The translations under genes were made by a program, and so were the position numbers. From assembly GCA_964500415.1 (NCBI GenBank), contig CAZCOB010000048.1, forward strand, positions 1 through 16,371: a stretch of 16,371 bases of DNA, read 5' to 3'. This DNA comes from JAFGPF01 sp964500415 (GTDB lineage Bacteria > Chloroflexota > Dehalococcoidia > Dehalococcoidales > RBG-16-60-22). Positions 1 to 6,315 of the stretch are shown here, piece by piece. Each line of letters begins with the position of its first letter. The stretch's first letter is position 1. Under the pieces are notes generated by a model. That model ran no database searches. It worked only from the letters and a program-made list of their open reading frames with translations, and had not been told where the DNA came from.

Positions 1-15
1 CACTATATATTGTGG
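1..15. promoter_or_regulatory. NrdR box 1 (putative), possibly overlapping the nrdR promoter -10
   Basis: CACTATATATTGTGG fits the AT-rich palindromic NrdR box known from bacterial ribonucleotide reductase promoters (roughly acaCwAtATaTwGtgt). It lies just upstream of nrdR itself, and the window edge may cut off its first base. TATATT at 6-11 could be a -10 hexamer, which would put the transcription start near position 18 and the -35 outside the window. Assigning the box to NrdR is an inference from sequence and position. Confidence 0.75.
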
Positions 16-22
16 TAATTTA

Positions 23-54
23 TAAACCTCTGCACCATATAATGTGGAGGTTTA
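23..54 (+). promoter_or_regulatory. Inverted repeat covering the nrdR ribosome binding site
   Basis: TAAACCTC (23-30) and GAGGTTTA (47-54) are perfect 8-bp complements around a 16-nt loop. The right arm holds most of the GGAGG Shine-Dalgarno (46-50) used by the TTG start at 58. If transcription starts near position 18, the mRNA could fold to hide its ribosome site. If it starts downstream of the TATAAT at 38-43, the left arm is not transcribed and the dyad has no role in RNA. Confidence 0.5.
33..47. promoter_or_regulatory. NrdR box 2 (putative)
   Basis: CACCATATAATGTGG is a second imperfect NrdR-box palindrome, exactly 32 bp (about three helical turns) downstream of box 1. This is close to the usual spacing of paired NrdR boxes. 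It ends at the Shine-Dalgarno of nrdR, so NrdR bound here would block transcription of the nrdR-nrdJ pair. Confidence 0.72.
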
Positions 55-57
55 CGT

Positions 58-591
58 TTGAACTGCCCCTACTGCGGACACTACGACTCGAAGGTTATCG
101 ACTCCCGTGACGTCAACGACGGCGTACGTCGCCGGCGCCAGTGCCTTCGATGTGACTCCCGTTTCACCACCTACGAGCGCCTCCAGCCGGCCGGCCTGTT
201 CGTTATTAAAAAGGACGGCCGTCGCGAGGAGTTCGACCGCGATAAGTTGCTGGCGGGCATCCGCAAGGCCTGCGAGAAAAGACCACTCACCGGAGACATT
301 GTAGACCGGCAGGCCGATGAAATCGAGGCCGAACTTTACCGGACGGGCCGTACCGAGGTACCCAGCGCCGTTATCGGCGACATGGTCATGGCGCGACTCA
401 AAAAGCTGGACCACATCGCCTATATCCGCTTCGCCAGCGTCTACCGCGAGTTCGAGGATATCACCATGCTCAAAGAGGAGGTCGATAACCTGGCCGGTCA
501 CGCGATAATCAACTCCGCCGACCAGCTCCCCCTCATCCCCCCCGACGAGCTAAACGCCCCGGCAAAGAACCGGCGGAGGGTCAGGCGATGA
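58..591 (+). CDS. nrdR: Transcriptional repressor NrdR
   Basis: NrdR is the nucleotide-sensing repressor of ribonucleotide reductase genes. The 177-aa protein has the standard layout. An N-terminal zinc ribbon has Cys3, Cys6, Cys29 and Cys32 and an Arg-rich stretch (RRRRQC) that contacts DNA. An ATP-cone follows from about residue 46 (VIKKDGRREEFDRDKLLAGI) to about 136, which binds ATP/dATP and sets the oligomer state. The C-terminal tail is basic. The start is TTG, chosen because it places Met just before the first Cys pair (MNCPYCG) and has GGAGG 7 nt upstream. The end overlaps the nrdJ start by ATGA, so the two are translationally coupled. Two NrdR boxes just upstream point to autoregulation. 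The protein is full length with no missing ligand. Confidence 0.96.
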   Translation: MNCPYCGHYDSKVIDSRDVNDGVRRRRQCLRCDSRFTTYERLQPAGLFVIKKDGRREEFDRDKLLAGIRKACEKRPLTGDIVDRQADEIEAELYRTGRTEVPSAVIGDMVMARLKKLDHIAYIRFASVYREFEDITMLKEEVDNLAGHAIINSADQLPLIPPDELNAPAKNRRRVRR

Positions 592-3179
592 GCACGGGCA
601 ATCAACCGGGAAAGCGTCAGTCGCCCCCCGTTAACCGCAGCCAGGTCGCCCGTATCGTCTTTTCTAACGCCGAGTCCATGGGCATCCGGGACCGCAGGCT
701 TGTCGAGAAGCTGACGACCCAGGTAATCGAGCGACTGGAAAAAGCCCAGGCAAAATACCTGCCCACCCTGCCCGGCATGGAAGACCTGGTGGACAAGCGG
801 GCCCGGCGCCAGCAGCGCCTGCCCACCGAGACCGAAATAGAGGCCATGGTCATGGAAGTCCTCAACGAGGCCAAACCACGGCAGGAAGAGCCGAAACCGG
901 CACAAAAAGAGGAGGTCAAAACAGCTATGGAAACCGGCACCGACGTTAAATCACCGCAGGAAACCGCTTCAGGGGTAGACCTTACCGATACGGCTCGTCA
1001 CGTGCTGGAAAGGCGGTATCTCAGGAAGGACAGGCAGGGCAATGTCATCGAGAAGCCGGAAGAGTTGTTCCGCCGCGTAGCCCGCGCCGTCGCCCAGGCG
1101 GAGCTTATCTATAATCCTGACACCGACGTTAAAGCTATCGAGGATGAGTTTTACCAGATGATGGCTAAACTGGAGTTCCTGCCCAATTCCCCCACCCTGA
1201 TGAACGCCGGCAGGGAGATGGGACAGCTTTCCGCCTGCTTTGTCCTCCCCGTCGACGACTCCATGGAGTCTATCTTCGATGCCGTCAAGTACACCGCCCT
1301 CATCCACAAGAGCGGCGGCGGCACCGGCTTTTCCTTCTCCCGCCTGCGGCCGGAAAACGACATGGTCGGCTCCACCGGCGGCGTCGCCAGCGGCCCCGTT
1401 TCCTTTATGCGGGCGTTTGATACCGTAACCGATGTCACCAAGCAGGGCGGCACGCGGCGCGGTGCCAACATGGGCATCCTCAATATCGACCACCCCGACA
1501 TTATGAAGTTCATTACCGCCAAGGAGGATATGAACGCTCTGACCAACTTCAATATCTCCGTGGCGCTTACCGCCGACTTTATGGAAGCGGTCAAGGCGGG
1601 GAACGACTACGAGCTTATTAACCCGCGTACCGGAAAGTCCGCTGGTAAAAAGATTGCCAGGGAGGTCTTCGATAAGATAGTGGACATGGCCTGGAGCACC
1701 GGCGACCCCGGTATCGTCTTTATCGACCGTATCAACGAGAGCAATCCCACCCCCCACCTTGGTAAAATCGAGAGCACCAATCCCTGCGGCGAGCAACCCC
1801 TCCTCCCCTACGAGTCCTGTAACCTGGCCTCTATAAACCTGTCCAGGATGGTGCTCAAGAAGGGCGACAAGTACGAGATTGATTACGATAAACTCGCCGG
1901 AGCGGTGAGGACGGGCGTCAGGTTCCTCGACGACGTTATCGATGTGAATAAGTTCCCCCTGGAACAAATCGAAGAAATGACTAAAAAGACCAGGAAAATC
2001 GGCCTCGGCATCATGGGCTTTGCCGATATGCTGGTAATACTCGGCATTCCCTACGACTCCGAAGAGGCGCTTAAAGTTGCCGGAAAGCTGATGCAATTTA
2101 TCGGCGAGAAGGCTCTACAGGCCTCCGAAGAACTGGGCAGGGAGCGCGGCGTCTTTCCCACCTTCGAGGGGAGTATCTACGACGTACCGGAAGGCTCCCG
2201 CTTGAGGAACGCCACCCGCACCACCATCGCTCCCACCGGCACGTTGAGCATGATTGCCGGCTGCTCCAGCGGCATCGAGCCCCTCTTTGCCATCAGTTAT
2301 ACCAAGACCGTACTCGACGGCACCCCCTTTGTCGAGGTCAACCCCCATTTTAAAGAAGCCGCCCGGAACGGCGGCTTCTATTCGGATGAACTTATGAAGA
2401 AGCTGGCCGAGGGCGCTCATCTCGGCGATATTAAAGACGTTCCGGAAGATATTAAGAGTCTCTTCGCCACCGCCCATGAAATCACGCCCGAATGGCATGT
2501 GAAAATGCAGGCCGCCTTCCAGAGGGCTACCGATAACGCCGTCTCCAAGACCATCAACTTCCCCCACGAAGCCACGCGGGAGGATGTCGCCAATGCTTAC
2601 ATGCTCGCTTACGAGGAAGGGCTCAAAGGCATTACCATCTACCGTGACCGGAGCCGTGATACCCAGGTCCTGACCACTGGTAAAAAGGAGGAAAAGTCAG
2701 GAGTACAACACAGCCCGCGTAAGCGATCAAAGAAAACCTCGGGAGTTACAGAATGTGTCAACACTGGCTGTGGACATCTGTACGTTACTGTTAATTCTGA
2801 TGATGAAGGTATCTTTGAAGTATTTGCGCTACTTGGCAAGGCCGGCGGCTGTGCTGCCGCCCAACTAGAGTCTATAGGGCGTCTTATATCTATCTCGCTA
2901 CGTGCCGGAGTGGACGTCGCTTCGGTCGTGAAGCAGCTCCGCGGCATCCGCTGCCCCAGCGTCGCCTGGGAGAGCGGCAAGTCCATCCTCTCCTGCGCCG
3001 ATGCCATCGCCAGCGTGCTGGAAAATTACATCGACCAAGATGCCAAACCCACGTTCGAGGACTACGGCCTAGCTAAGAATATGGTCGGACAGTTAAAACT
3101 GTGTCCCGATTGCAACAATCTGCTTGTCTTCCAAGAAGGCTGCTATCACTGCCCGGCCTGCGGCTATACGAAGTGTTAG
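588..3179 (+). CDS. nrdJ: Adenosylcobalamin-dependent ribonucleoside-diphosphate reductase (class II)
   Basis: Reduces ribonucleotides to deoxyribonucleotides using a radical made from adenosylcobalamin, so it needs neither oxygen nor a small subunit. The protein has 863 aa. Active-site residues are visible: Cys217 (SACFVLP), and Cys400, Glu402 and Cys411 in NPCGEQPLLPYESCN. The 11-residue gap between the last two Cys matches the Thermotoga-type enzyme. PTGTLSMIAGCSSGIEP, near residue 550, is the conserved phosphate-binding region. The C-terminal part (about 715-815) is the TSCPD-type domain (GCGHLYVTVN, LGKAGGC, GRLISISLRAG). The tail has Cys pairs (CPDC, CPAC, GYTKC) that act as a zinc site or redox shuttle. 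About 110 N-terminal residues precede the catalytic core and may be a worn ATP-cone. The start ATG overlaps the nrdR stop, with GGAGG at 574-578. Base composition shifts near 2690-2900. Confidence 0.97.
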   Translation: MSTGNQPGKRQSPPVNRSQVARIVFSNAESMGIRDRRLVEKLTTQVIERLEKAQAKYLPTLPGMEDLVDKRARRQQRLPTETEIEAMVMEVLNEAKPRQEEPKPAQKEEVKTAMETGTDVKSPQETASGVDLTDTARHVLERRYLRKDRQGNVIEKPEELFRRVARAVAQAELIYNPDTDVKAIEDEFYQMMAKLEFLPNSPTLMNAGREMGQLSACFVLPVDDSMESIFDAVKYTALIHKSGGGTGFSFSRLRPENDMVGSTGGVASGPVSFMRAFDTVTDVTKQGGTRRGANMGILNIDHPDIMKFITAKEDMNALTNFNISVALTADFMEAVKAGNDYELINPRTGKSAGKKIAREVFDKIVDMAWSTGDPGIVFIDRINESNPTPHLGKIESTNPCGEQPLLPYESCNLASINLSRMVLKKGDKYEIDYDKLAGAVRTGVRFLDDVIDVNKFPLEQIEEMTKKTRKIGLGIMGFADMLVILGIPYDSEEALKVAGKLMQFIGEKALQASEELGRERGVFPTFEGSIYDVPEGSRLRNATRTTIAPTGTLSMIAGCSSGIEPLFAISYTKTVLDGTPFVEVNPHFKEAARNGGFYSDELMKKLAEGAHLGDIKDVPEDIKSLFATAHEITPEWHVKMQAAFQRATDNAVSKTINFPHEATREDVANAYMLAYEEGLKGITIYRDRSRDTQVLTTGKKEEKSGVQHSPRKRSKKTSGVTECVNTGCGHLYVTVNSDDEGIFEVFALLGKAGGCAAAQLESIGRLISISLRAGVDVASVVKQLRGIRCPSVAWESGKSILSCADAIASVLENYIDQDAKPTFEDYGLAKNMVGQLKLCPDCNNLLVFQEGCYHCPACGYTKC

Positions 3180-3193
3180 GGAACAGGGCGTTT

Positions 3194-3215
3194 AAGGGGG
3201 GTTGGCGCCCCTCTT
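3194..3215 (+). terminator. GC-rich hairpin after nrdJ, possible terminator
   Basis: AAGGGGGG (3194-3201) pairs with CCCCTCTT (3208-3215) around a 6-nt loop, with one G-U pair. It starts 14 nt after the nrdJ stop. Only three T follow before a C run, so it is a weak intrinsic terminator candidate. A similar hairpin lies at 12143-12163. Confidence 0.4.
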
Positions 3216-3237
3216 TCCCCCCCTCCCCCCTCACAAG

Positions 3238-3345
3238 TTATCTATTCCCACCCAAACCGCCCCGTATCACCTGCGGCCTATCCCGTAAGTTTCCCCCCAC
3301 CCCCAGGTTGGGATTAGGGGGACTAACCCCCCGGACAGGCTGTCA
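3238..3345 (+). repeat. Dispersed GC-rich intergenic repeat, copy 1 (long form)
   Basis: The core 3238-3293 (TTCCCACCCAAACCGCCC, then GTATCAC, then CCCGTAAGTTT) aligns by eye with copies at 12026, 8541 and 16159. The similarity to the copy at 12026 continues through a C-rich stretch (CCCACCCCCA), a small hairpin GGGGG-ACTAA-CCCCC (3317-3331) and AACCCCCCG, giving a unit of about 105 bp. The last part of the unit (AAGGGGGTGAGG, 3419-3430) also recurs at 12217-12228. No open reading frame of note is present. I do not recognise this family. Confidence 0.75.
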
Positions 3346-3346
3346 G

Positions 3347-3375
3347 TGCTCCGAGGGCGGGCAGGGTGGGTAAAA
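3347..3375 (-). repeat. Inverted partial copy of the same intergenic repeat
   Basis: The reverse complement of this stretch reads TTTTACCCACCCTGC, then CCGCCCTCGGAGCA, which matches the core of the repeat, best the copy at 16159 (CCCACCCTGCCGCCCTCGTATCA). With the direct copy at 3238 it makes a foldback arrangement of about 135 bp. Confidence 0.6.
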
Positions 3376-3443
3376 CAATACGGGGGTTTTGATAGGTGGG
3401 GAAAACTTCAGGTGGATTAAGGGGGTGAGGCTAATAAAAATAT

Positions 3444-5042
3444 CTAGTGAGAATTAATCCTAACCATGTTCAGCATCGCATACCCCATAGGGTTAAGCTC
3501 GTAGCCATTCACGTAAGGCTTCACCAGAATATAGTTCTGCCCGAACCACAGCGGCAGGCACGCCGCATCGTCCACCAGCATTTGCTCCGCCTGCCGGTAC
3601 AGCTCCAGGCTCTTTTCCTTATCCGGCTCCACCCCCGCCTTATCTAAAACGGCATCCACCGCCAGATTGGAATACTCGGCGAAGTTGTTCTCCGCCCCCG
3701 TGTGGAACAGCACGTCCAGGAAGTCCTGCGGGTGGGGATAGTCCGCCACCCACCCCATGATAAGCATCTCGTCCTTCTCTTCCCTGAGGTTGTACATGAA
3801 GTAGTCCGGCTCCAGTACACGCACCGTTACCTCCACCCCCAGGTTCTCCCGCCACTGGGTGACGATAGCCTCCAGCGAAGGAGCTATCAGACCCCCGTAG
3901 CCGGAGGTGGTCAGAGTGATGGGTGGCAGGTTTGACGCTTCTTTATATTCGGAAAGCGCAATCGATTCCCTGGCTTTATCGACATCGTAGTCCAGCCCGG
4001 CCAGTCCCTCGTTATAGCCGGGGATGCCAGGCGGCAGTATGCCGTCGGCGCCCTGCACCAGGTCGCGGAACACCAGCGATACTATCCTGTCTTTATCGAT
4101 TGCCTGCGTGAAAGCCCGCCGTATATTCACGTCGTCGAAAGGCGGCCTGGTCGTGTCGAAGCCTATCCAGCTAAAGCTCAACTCGGGCGTTACCTGGAGT
4201 TCCTGGTGGAAAGGCCCGGCCGTATCCATAACCCGGTCAATATAGTTCACGTAAACGCCGGCGACGTCTATCTGTCCGGTCTCGTACATGTTCATGGGCA
4301 CGCCGCTCCACAGCTGGAACTCGACGCGCTTTACACCCGCCACCTCCCCGTAATACTTCTCGTTTCTCTCCAGGACGAGCAGGTTCCCCTCGCTCCACTC
4401 CCTGAGTCTGAACGGCCCGGTGCCGTTCGGCTTGTGCCACCACTCCCCGCTCTTCGCTGCGTTGTCCCGGTCGACGACGAACGCGGTGGGATAGGTCAGC
4501 TTGGACAGGAAATAGGACTTGGGAGCATCGATGGTTACTTCGAGGGTGTAATCGTCAACGACCCTCACCCCGCTGATTTCTTTGGCTCTCCCCTCGATAG
4601 CTTCCCTGGCCCCGACGATATCGCCGAGATAAGTGCCGGCCATATTCGAGCCTGTCGCAGGGTCGCAGGCTCGCTCCAGAGAGTATTTAAAGTCGGCGGC
4701 GGTAACTCCTCGTCCGTCGTGAAACACCACGTCCCGCCGCAGGAAAAAGGTGTAAGTGCGGTGGTCACTGCTCACCTCCCACCTCTCGGCAATATCCGGT
4801 GCCGTTTCCAGGCTGTCGTCGAGGCGTACCAGTCCGCTGTAAATCTGAGCGATATACTCGTGTGAAGTCATCTCCCCCGAAACCGCCGGGTCGAGCGTGT
4901 AAGGGTCGATTCCGTAGAGCTTGAGAACGCCGCTGCCGAGAACAGCGGGAGTGCTTTCCGGAGTCTGCGGGGCCTCGCAGCCGGCCAGCGGCACAGCGCA
5001 TAGTAATACTATCGATAGAAATACAAAGACAAATTTTTTCAT
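3444..5042 (-). CDS. ABC transporter substrate-binding lipoprotein, peptide/oligopeptide type (SBP_bac_5)
   Basis: Extracytoplasmic solute receptor of the DppA/OppA family, held on the membrane by lipid. The 532-aa protein starts with a lipoprotein signal (MKKFVFVFLSIVLLCAVPLAGC). The lipobox LAGC puts the lipidated Cys at 22, followed by a Pro/Thr-rich linker. Family signatures are LKLYGIDPYTLDPAVSGEMT, the DIAERWEVSSDHRTYTFFLR strand-helix region, VFHDGRGVTAADFKYSLER, and NGTGPFRLREW. Length is normal for the family. The ligand is probably a peptide or related solute, but binding residues do not predict it. No permease or ATPase genes flank it, so it is an orphan within this window and must share a transporter encoded elsewhere. 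Start ATG at 5042 was chosen because it opens the signal peptide. The Shine-Dalgarno is weak. Confidence 0.93.
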   Translation of the reverse strand: MKKFVFVFLSIVLLCAVPLAGCEAPQTPESTPAVLGSGVLKLYGIDPYTLDPAVSGEMTSHEYIAQIYSGLVRLDDSLETAPDIAERWEVSSDHRTYTFFLRRDVVFHDGRGVTAADFKYSLERACDPATGSNMAGTYLGDIVGAREAIEGRAKEISGVRVVDDYTLEVTIDAPKSYFLSKLTYPTAFVVDRDNAAKSGEWWHKPNGTGPFRLREWSEGNLLVLERNEKYYGEVAGVKRVEFQLWSGVPMNMYETGQIDVAGVYVNYIDRVMDTAGPFHQELQVTPELSFSWIGFDTTRPPFDDVNIRRAFTQAIDKDRIVSLVFRDLVQGADGILPPGIPGYNEGLAGLDYDVDKARESIALSEYKEASNLPPITLTTSGYGGLIAPSLEAIVTQWRENLGVEVTVRVLEPDYFMYNLREEKDEMLIMGWVADYPHPQDFLDVLFHTGAENNFAEYSNLAVDAVLDKAGVEPDKEKSLELYRQAEQMLVDDAACLPLWFGQNYILVKPYVNGYELNPMGYAMLNMVRINSH

Positions 5043-5071
5043 GGCTTGGCCCCGAAGCGTTCGCTAAAGAC

Positions 5072-5080
5072 AATATAACA
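5072..5080 (-). promoter_or_regulatory. Extended -10 promoter candidate for the substrate-binding protein gene
   Basis: On the minus strand TGTTATATT reads as an extended -10 (TGn plus TATATT), 30 nt before the ATG at 5042. No good -35 is visible, which is tolerated in extended -10 promoters. The putative -35 area coincides with the dyad at 5094-5110. Confidence 0.45.
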
Positions 5081-5093
5081 CAAAGTCGCTCTC

Positions 5094-5110
5094 CGTGCAC
5101 GATGTACACG
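5094..5110. promoter_or_regulatory. Imperfect dyad between divergent genes, possible operator
   Basis: CGTGCAC (5094-5100) and GTACACG (5104-5110) form an inverted repeat with a 3-nt centre and one mismatch. It sits where the -35 regions of the two divergent promoters would fall, so one regulator could act on both genes. The regulator is unknown. Confidence 0.4.
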
Positions 5111-5126
5111 TGAGGCAGATACGTAT

Positions 5127-5132
5127 TATAAT
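5127..5132 (+). promoter_or_regulatory. -10 element for the HPP gene
   Basis: A perfect TATAAT lies 28 bp before the ATG at 5160. The best -35 is TGTACA (5103-5108) at 18 bp, which matches the consensus at only four positions and overlaps the dyad. Confidence 0.5.
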
Positions 5133-5159
5133 TCTATTCAGAAAAGAGGTGATTTACTT

Positions 5160-5669
5160 ATGTTCGGCACTCTATTATCCTACGTGAAACGGCGCTGGAT
5201 GAGGATTCGTGGGGCTTTCCCGGCGTTATGGAAGAACTACCTCTACCAGAGCCTGCTGGCAGCTATCGTGGTATTTATTATTCTGCTTATTCTCACCATA
5301 GAAAATGTCGTGGTCATCGCGTCGATAGGCGCCACGGCTTTTATCATATTCACCATGCCCCGCAACATAACCGCCCGGCCGAGGAGAGTTATCGGCGGTC
5401 ATCTGGTCGGTCTTTTTTCCGGCTCCCTATGCGCGTTCATCCCCCACTCCTCCACCCTGGCAGCCATCAGCGTTTATGCCCTGGCCGTGGGCATTTCCAT
5501 CTGCCTGATGGTAGCGCTGGACTTCGAGCACCCGCCCGCCAGCGGTACCGCCTTGGGGGTAGCCATCACCGGCTTTTCTCCCGGCGTGGCAATCGCCGTC
5601 ATTACCAGCAGCATTGTCCTGTCACTGGCCCACCATTTCTCCAGGAAATTCTTAAAAGACCTGACCTAG
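5160..5669 (+). CDS. HPP family integral membrane protein
   Basis: A 169-aa membrane protein with about five hydrophobic segments (about 29-47, 49-65, 78-95, 98-120 and 136-157). It carries the name-giving motif at 124-126 in the context ALDFEHPPASGTALGVA, and FTMPRNITARPRRVIGGH before the third segment. Some plant members of the family transport nitrite in plastids. The bacterial role is mostly unknown, and I assign no substrate here. The N-terminus is basic and cytoplasm-like (KRRWMRIR). The ATG start is supported by GAGGTGA seven bases upstream. It is transcribed divergently from the substrate-binding protein gene and alone, since the next gene has its own promoter. No CBS domain is fused, unlike in some longer HPP proteins. 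Confidence 0.9.
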   Translation: MFGTLLSYVKRRWMRIRGAFPALWKNYLYQSLLAAIVVFIILLILTIENVVVIASIGATAFIIFTMPRNITARPRRVIGGHLVGLFSGSLCAFIPHSSTLAAISVYALAVGISICLMVALDFEHPPASGTALGVAITGFSPGVAIAVITSSIVLSLAHHFSRKFLKDLT

Positions 5670-5728
5670 CCGGACTATGACTGGAAATACCGGCAACTAA
5701 CCCGAAGAGAAAAATCTTACTGAAAAAT

Positions 5729-5757
5729 TTGACAATTGTCACTAAATGTGCTATTTT
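5729..5757 (+). promoter_or_regulatory. Strong sigma-70 promoter of the winged-helix gene
   Basis: TTGACA (5729-5734), a 17-bp spacer and TATTTT (5752-5757), with TGC just before the -10 making it an extended -10. The expected transcript start is near 5764, about 28 nt before the ATG. Confidence 0.75.
5730..5741. promoter_or_regulatory. Perfect 12-bp palindrome over the -35, putative repressor operator
   Basis: TGACAATTGTCA is its own reverse complement and covers most of the -35 hexamer. Bound protein here would exclude RNA polymerase. Because the gene it controls encodes a winged-helix protein, autorepression is the simplest reading, though this is inferred. Confidence 0.6.
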
Positions 5758-5791
5758 ATTGACTGCCGACTTTTTCAAAAGGAGGGACAAG

Positions 5792-6121
5792 ATGCTACCC
5801 AGCGAAATGATAATACTGATGGCTACCGTGGTAAATACGAAAACGGGCAATAAATTACTGACCCGCCCCATGGACATTACTGGTGAATACATCGGCTATT
5901 TATACAACTCGCTGGTAAATCGCGGCTACCTGAAAGGACACCGGGCCACCGGTTATCAGCTTACCGTTATTGGCAGAGAAGCTATCACCGACTTTATCAG
6001 AGAGAACCAGACCAGGTCTGAAGATGTGGTAAAAAGACTGAAGTTGCTGGGTATCAAGATAAGCCCGGAGCAGGAGCAGAAAATAGAAAGAATGGGAAAA
6101 GAAGCGATTAATACCCGGTAA
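5792..6121 (+). CDS. Small winged-helix-like protein, putative transcriptional regulator
   Basis: A 109-aa protein that I cannot place in a named family. Residues about 3-12 look like helix 1 (SEMIILMATV). DITGEYIGYLYNSLVNRGYLKG (about 29-50) looks like a recognition-helix region. ATGYQLTVIGREAI (about 53-66) has the wing pattern seen in MarR- and PadR-like folds (GY-x-LT-x-x-G-x-x-A). A charged helical tail (67-109) could serve in dimer formation. The ATG at 5792 has a very good Shine-Dalgarno (AAAGGAGGG) ending 5 nt upstream. An upstream in-frame non-ATG start exists but would fall inside the promoter. The gene stands alone with a strong promoter carrying a palindrome over the -35, and two hairpins follow it. 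The regulator call is an inference from fold-like pattern and context. Confidence 0.72.
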   Translation: MLPSEMIILMATVVNTKTGNKLLTRPMDITGEYIGYLYNSLVNRGYLKGHRATGYQLTVIGREAITDFIRENQTRSEDVVKRLKLLGIKISPEQEQKIERMGKEAINTR

Positions 6122-6152
6122 CACCACGTTTTCTTTCCCCTCCGGATTCCGG

Positions 6153-6179
6153 CACACAGGGAGGATGCTGGCCTGTGTG
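6153..6179 (+). terminator. Hairpin 1 downstream of the winged-helix gene
   Basis: CACACAGG (6153-6160) and CCTGTGTG (6172-6179) pair perfectly over an 11-nt loop. It lies 32 nt after the stop codon and is followed by ACCTCCTTTATTATA, a poor T tract. It may be a terminator or part of a structured leader for the next gene. Confidence 0.45.
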
Positions 6180-6194
6180 ACCTCCTTTATTATA

Positions 6195-6233
6195 GTGAGC
6201 TATGCACTCAATTCGGCGAAGTGCATAGCTCAC
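6195..6233 (+). terminator. Hairpin 2, perfect 14-bp stem, before the cupin gene
   Basis: GTGAGCTATGCACT (6195-6208) and AGTGCATAGCTCAC (6220-6233) are perfect complements around an 11-nt loop, followed by CTTTATTACA. This is the longest perfect stem in this part of the window. The T tract is broken, so it may end transcription in a factor-assisted way, or act as a DNA-level dyad upstream of the promoter at 6249. Confidence 0.5.
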
Positions 6234-6248
6234 CTTTATTACACGTAT

Positions 6249-6278
6249 TTGAAAAATAAGGAGTTTTCAACGTATAAT
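6249..6278 (+). promoter_or_regulatory. Sigma-70 promoter of the cupin gene
   Basis: TTGAAA (6249-6254), an 18-bp spacer and a perfect TATAAT (6273-6278). The transcript would start near 6285, about 30 nt before the ATG at 6316. Confidence 0.7.
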
Positions 6279-6315
6279 CATTAACGATTACATATCTTGA
6301 ATAAGGAGAGTGCAG

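Noticed and set aside
38..43. TATAAT before nrdR as the promoter -10
   Set aside because: It would start the transcript at about position 50, leaving no room for the GGAGG at 46-50. It fits better as part of NrdR box 2, though a role is not excluded.
969..2096. Long 375-codon open frame on the minus strand opposite nrdJ
   Set aside because: It is the antisense shadow of a well-matched NrdJ. The predicted protein is rich in Gly/Val/Asp repeats of codon-complement type and has no recognisable domain or ribosome site.
3101..3373. 90-codon frame running from the nrdJ end into the repeat
   Set aside because: It overlaps nrdJ in another frame and its tail is translated repeat DNA of biased base content.
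4206..4865. 219-codon plus-strand open frame opposite the substrate-binding protein gene
   Set aside because: Shadow of a clear SBP_bac_5 gene. No start signal or domain.
6195..6233. Hairpin as a tRNA or riboswitch
   Set aside because: No tRNA arms or CCA-like end, and no riboswitch core that I recognise.
6310..6315. GTG start six bases upstream of the cupin ATG
   Set aside because: The Shine-Dalgarno GGAG (6305-6308) is only one base away from it, while spacing to the ATG at 6316 is normal.
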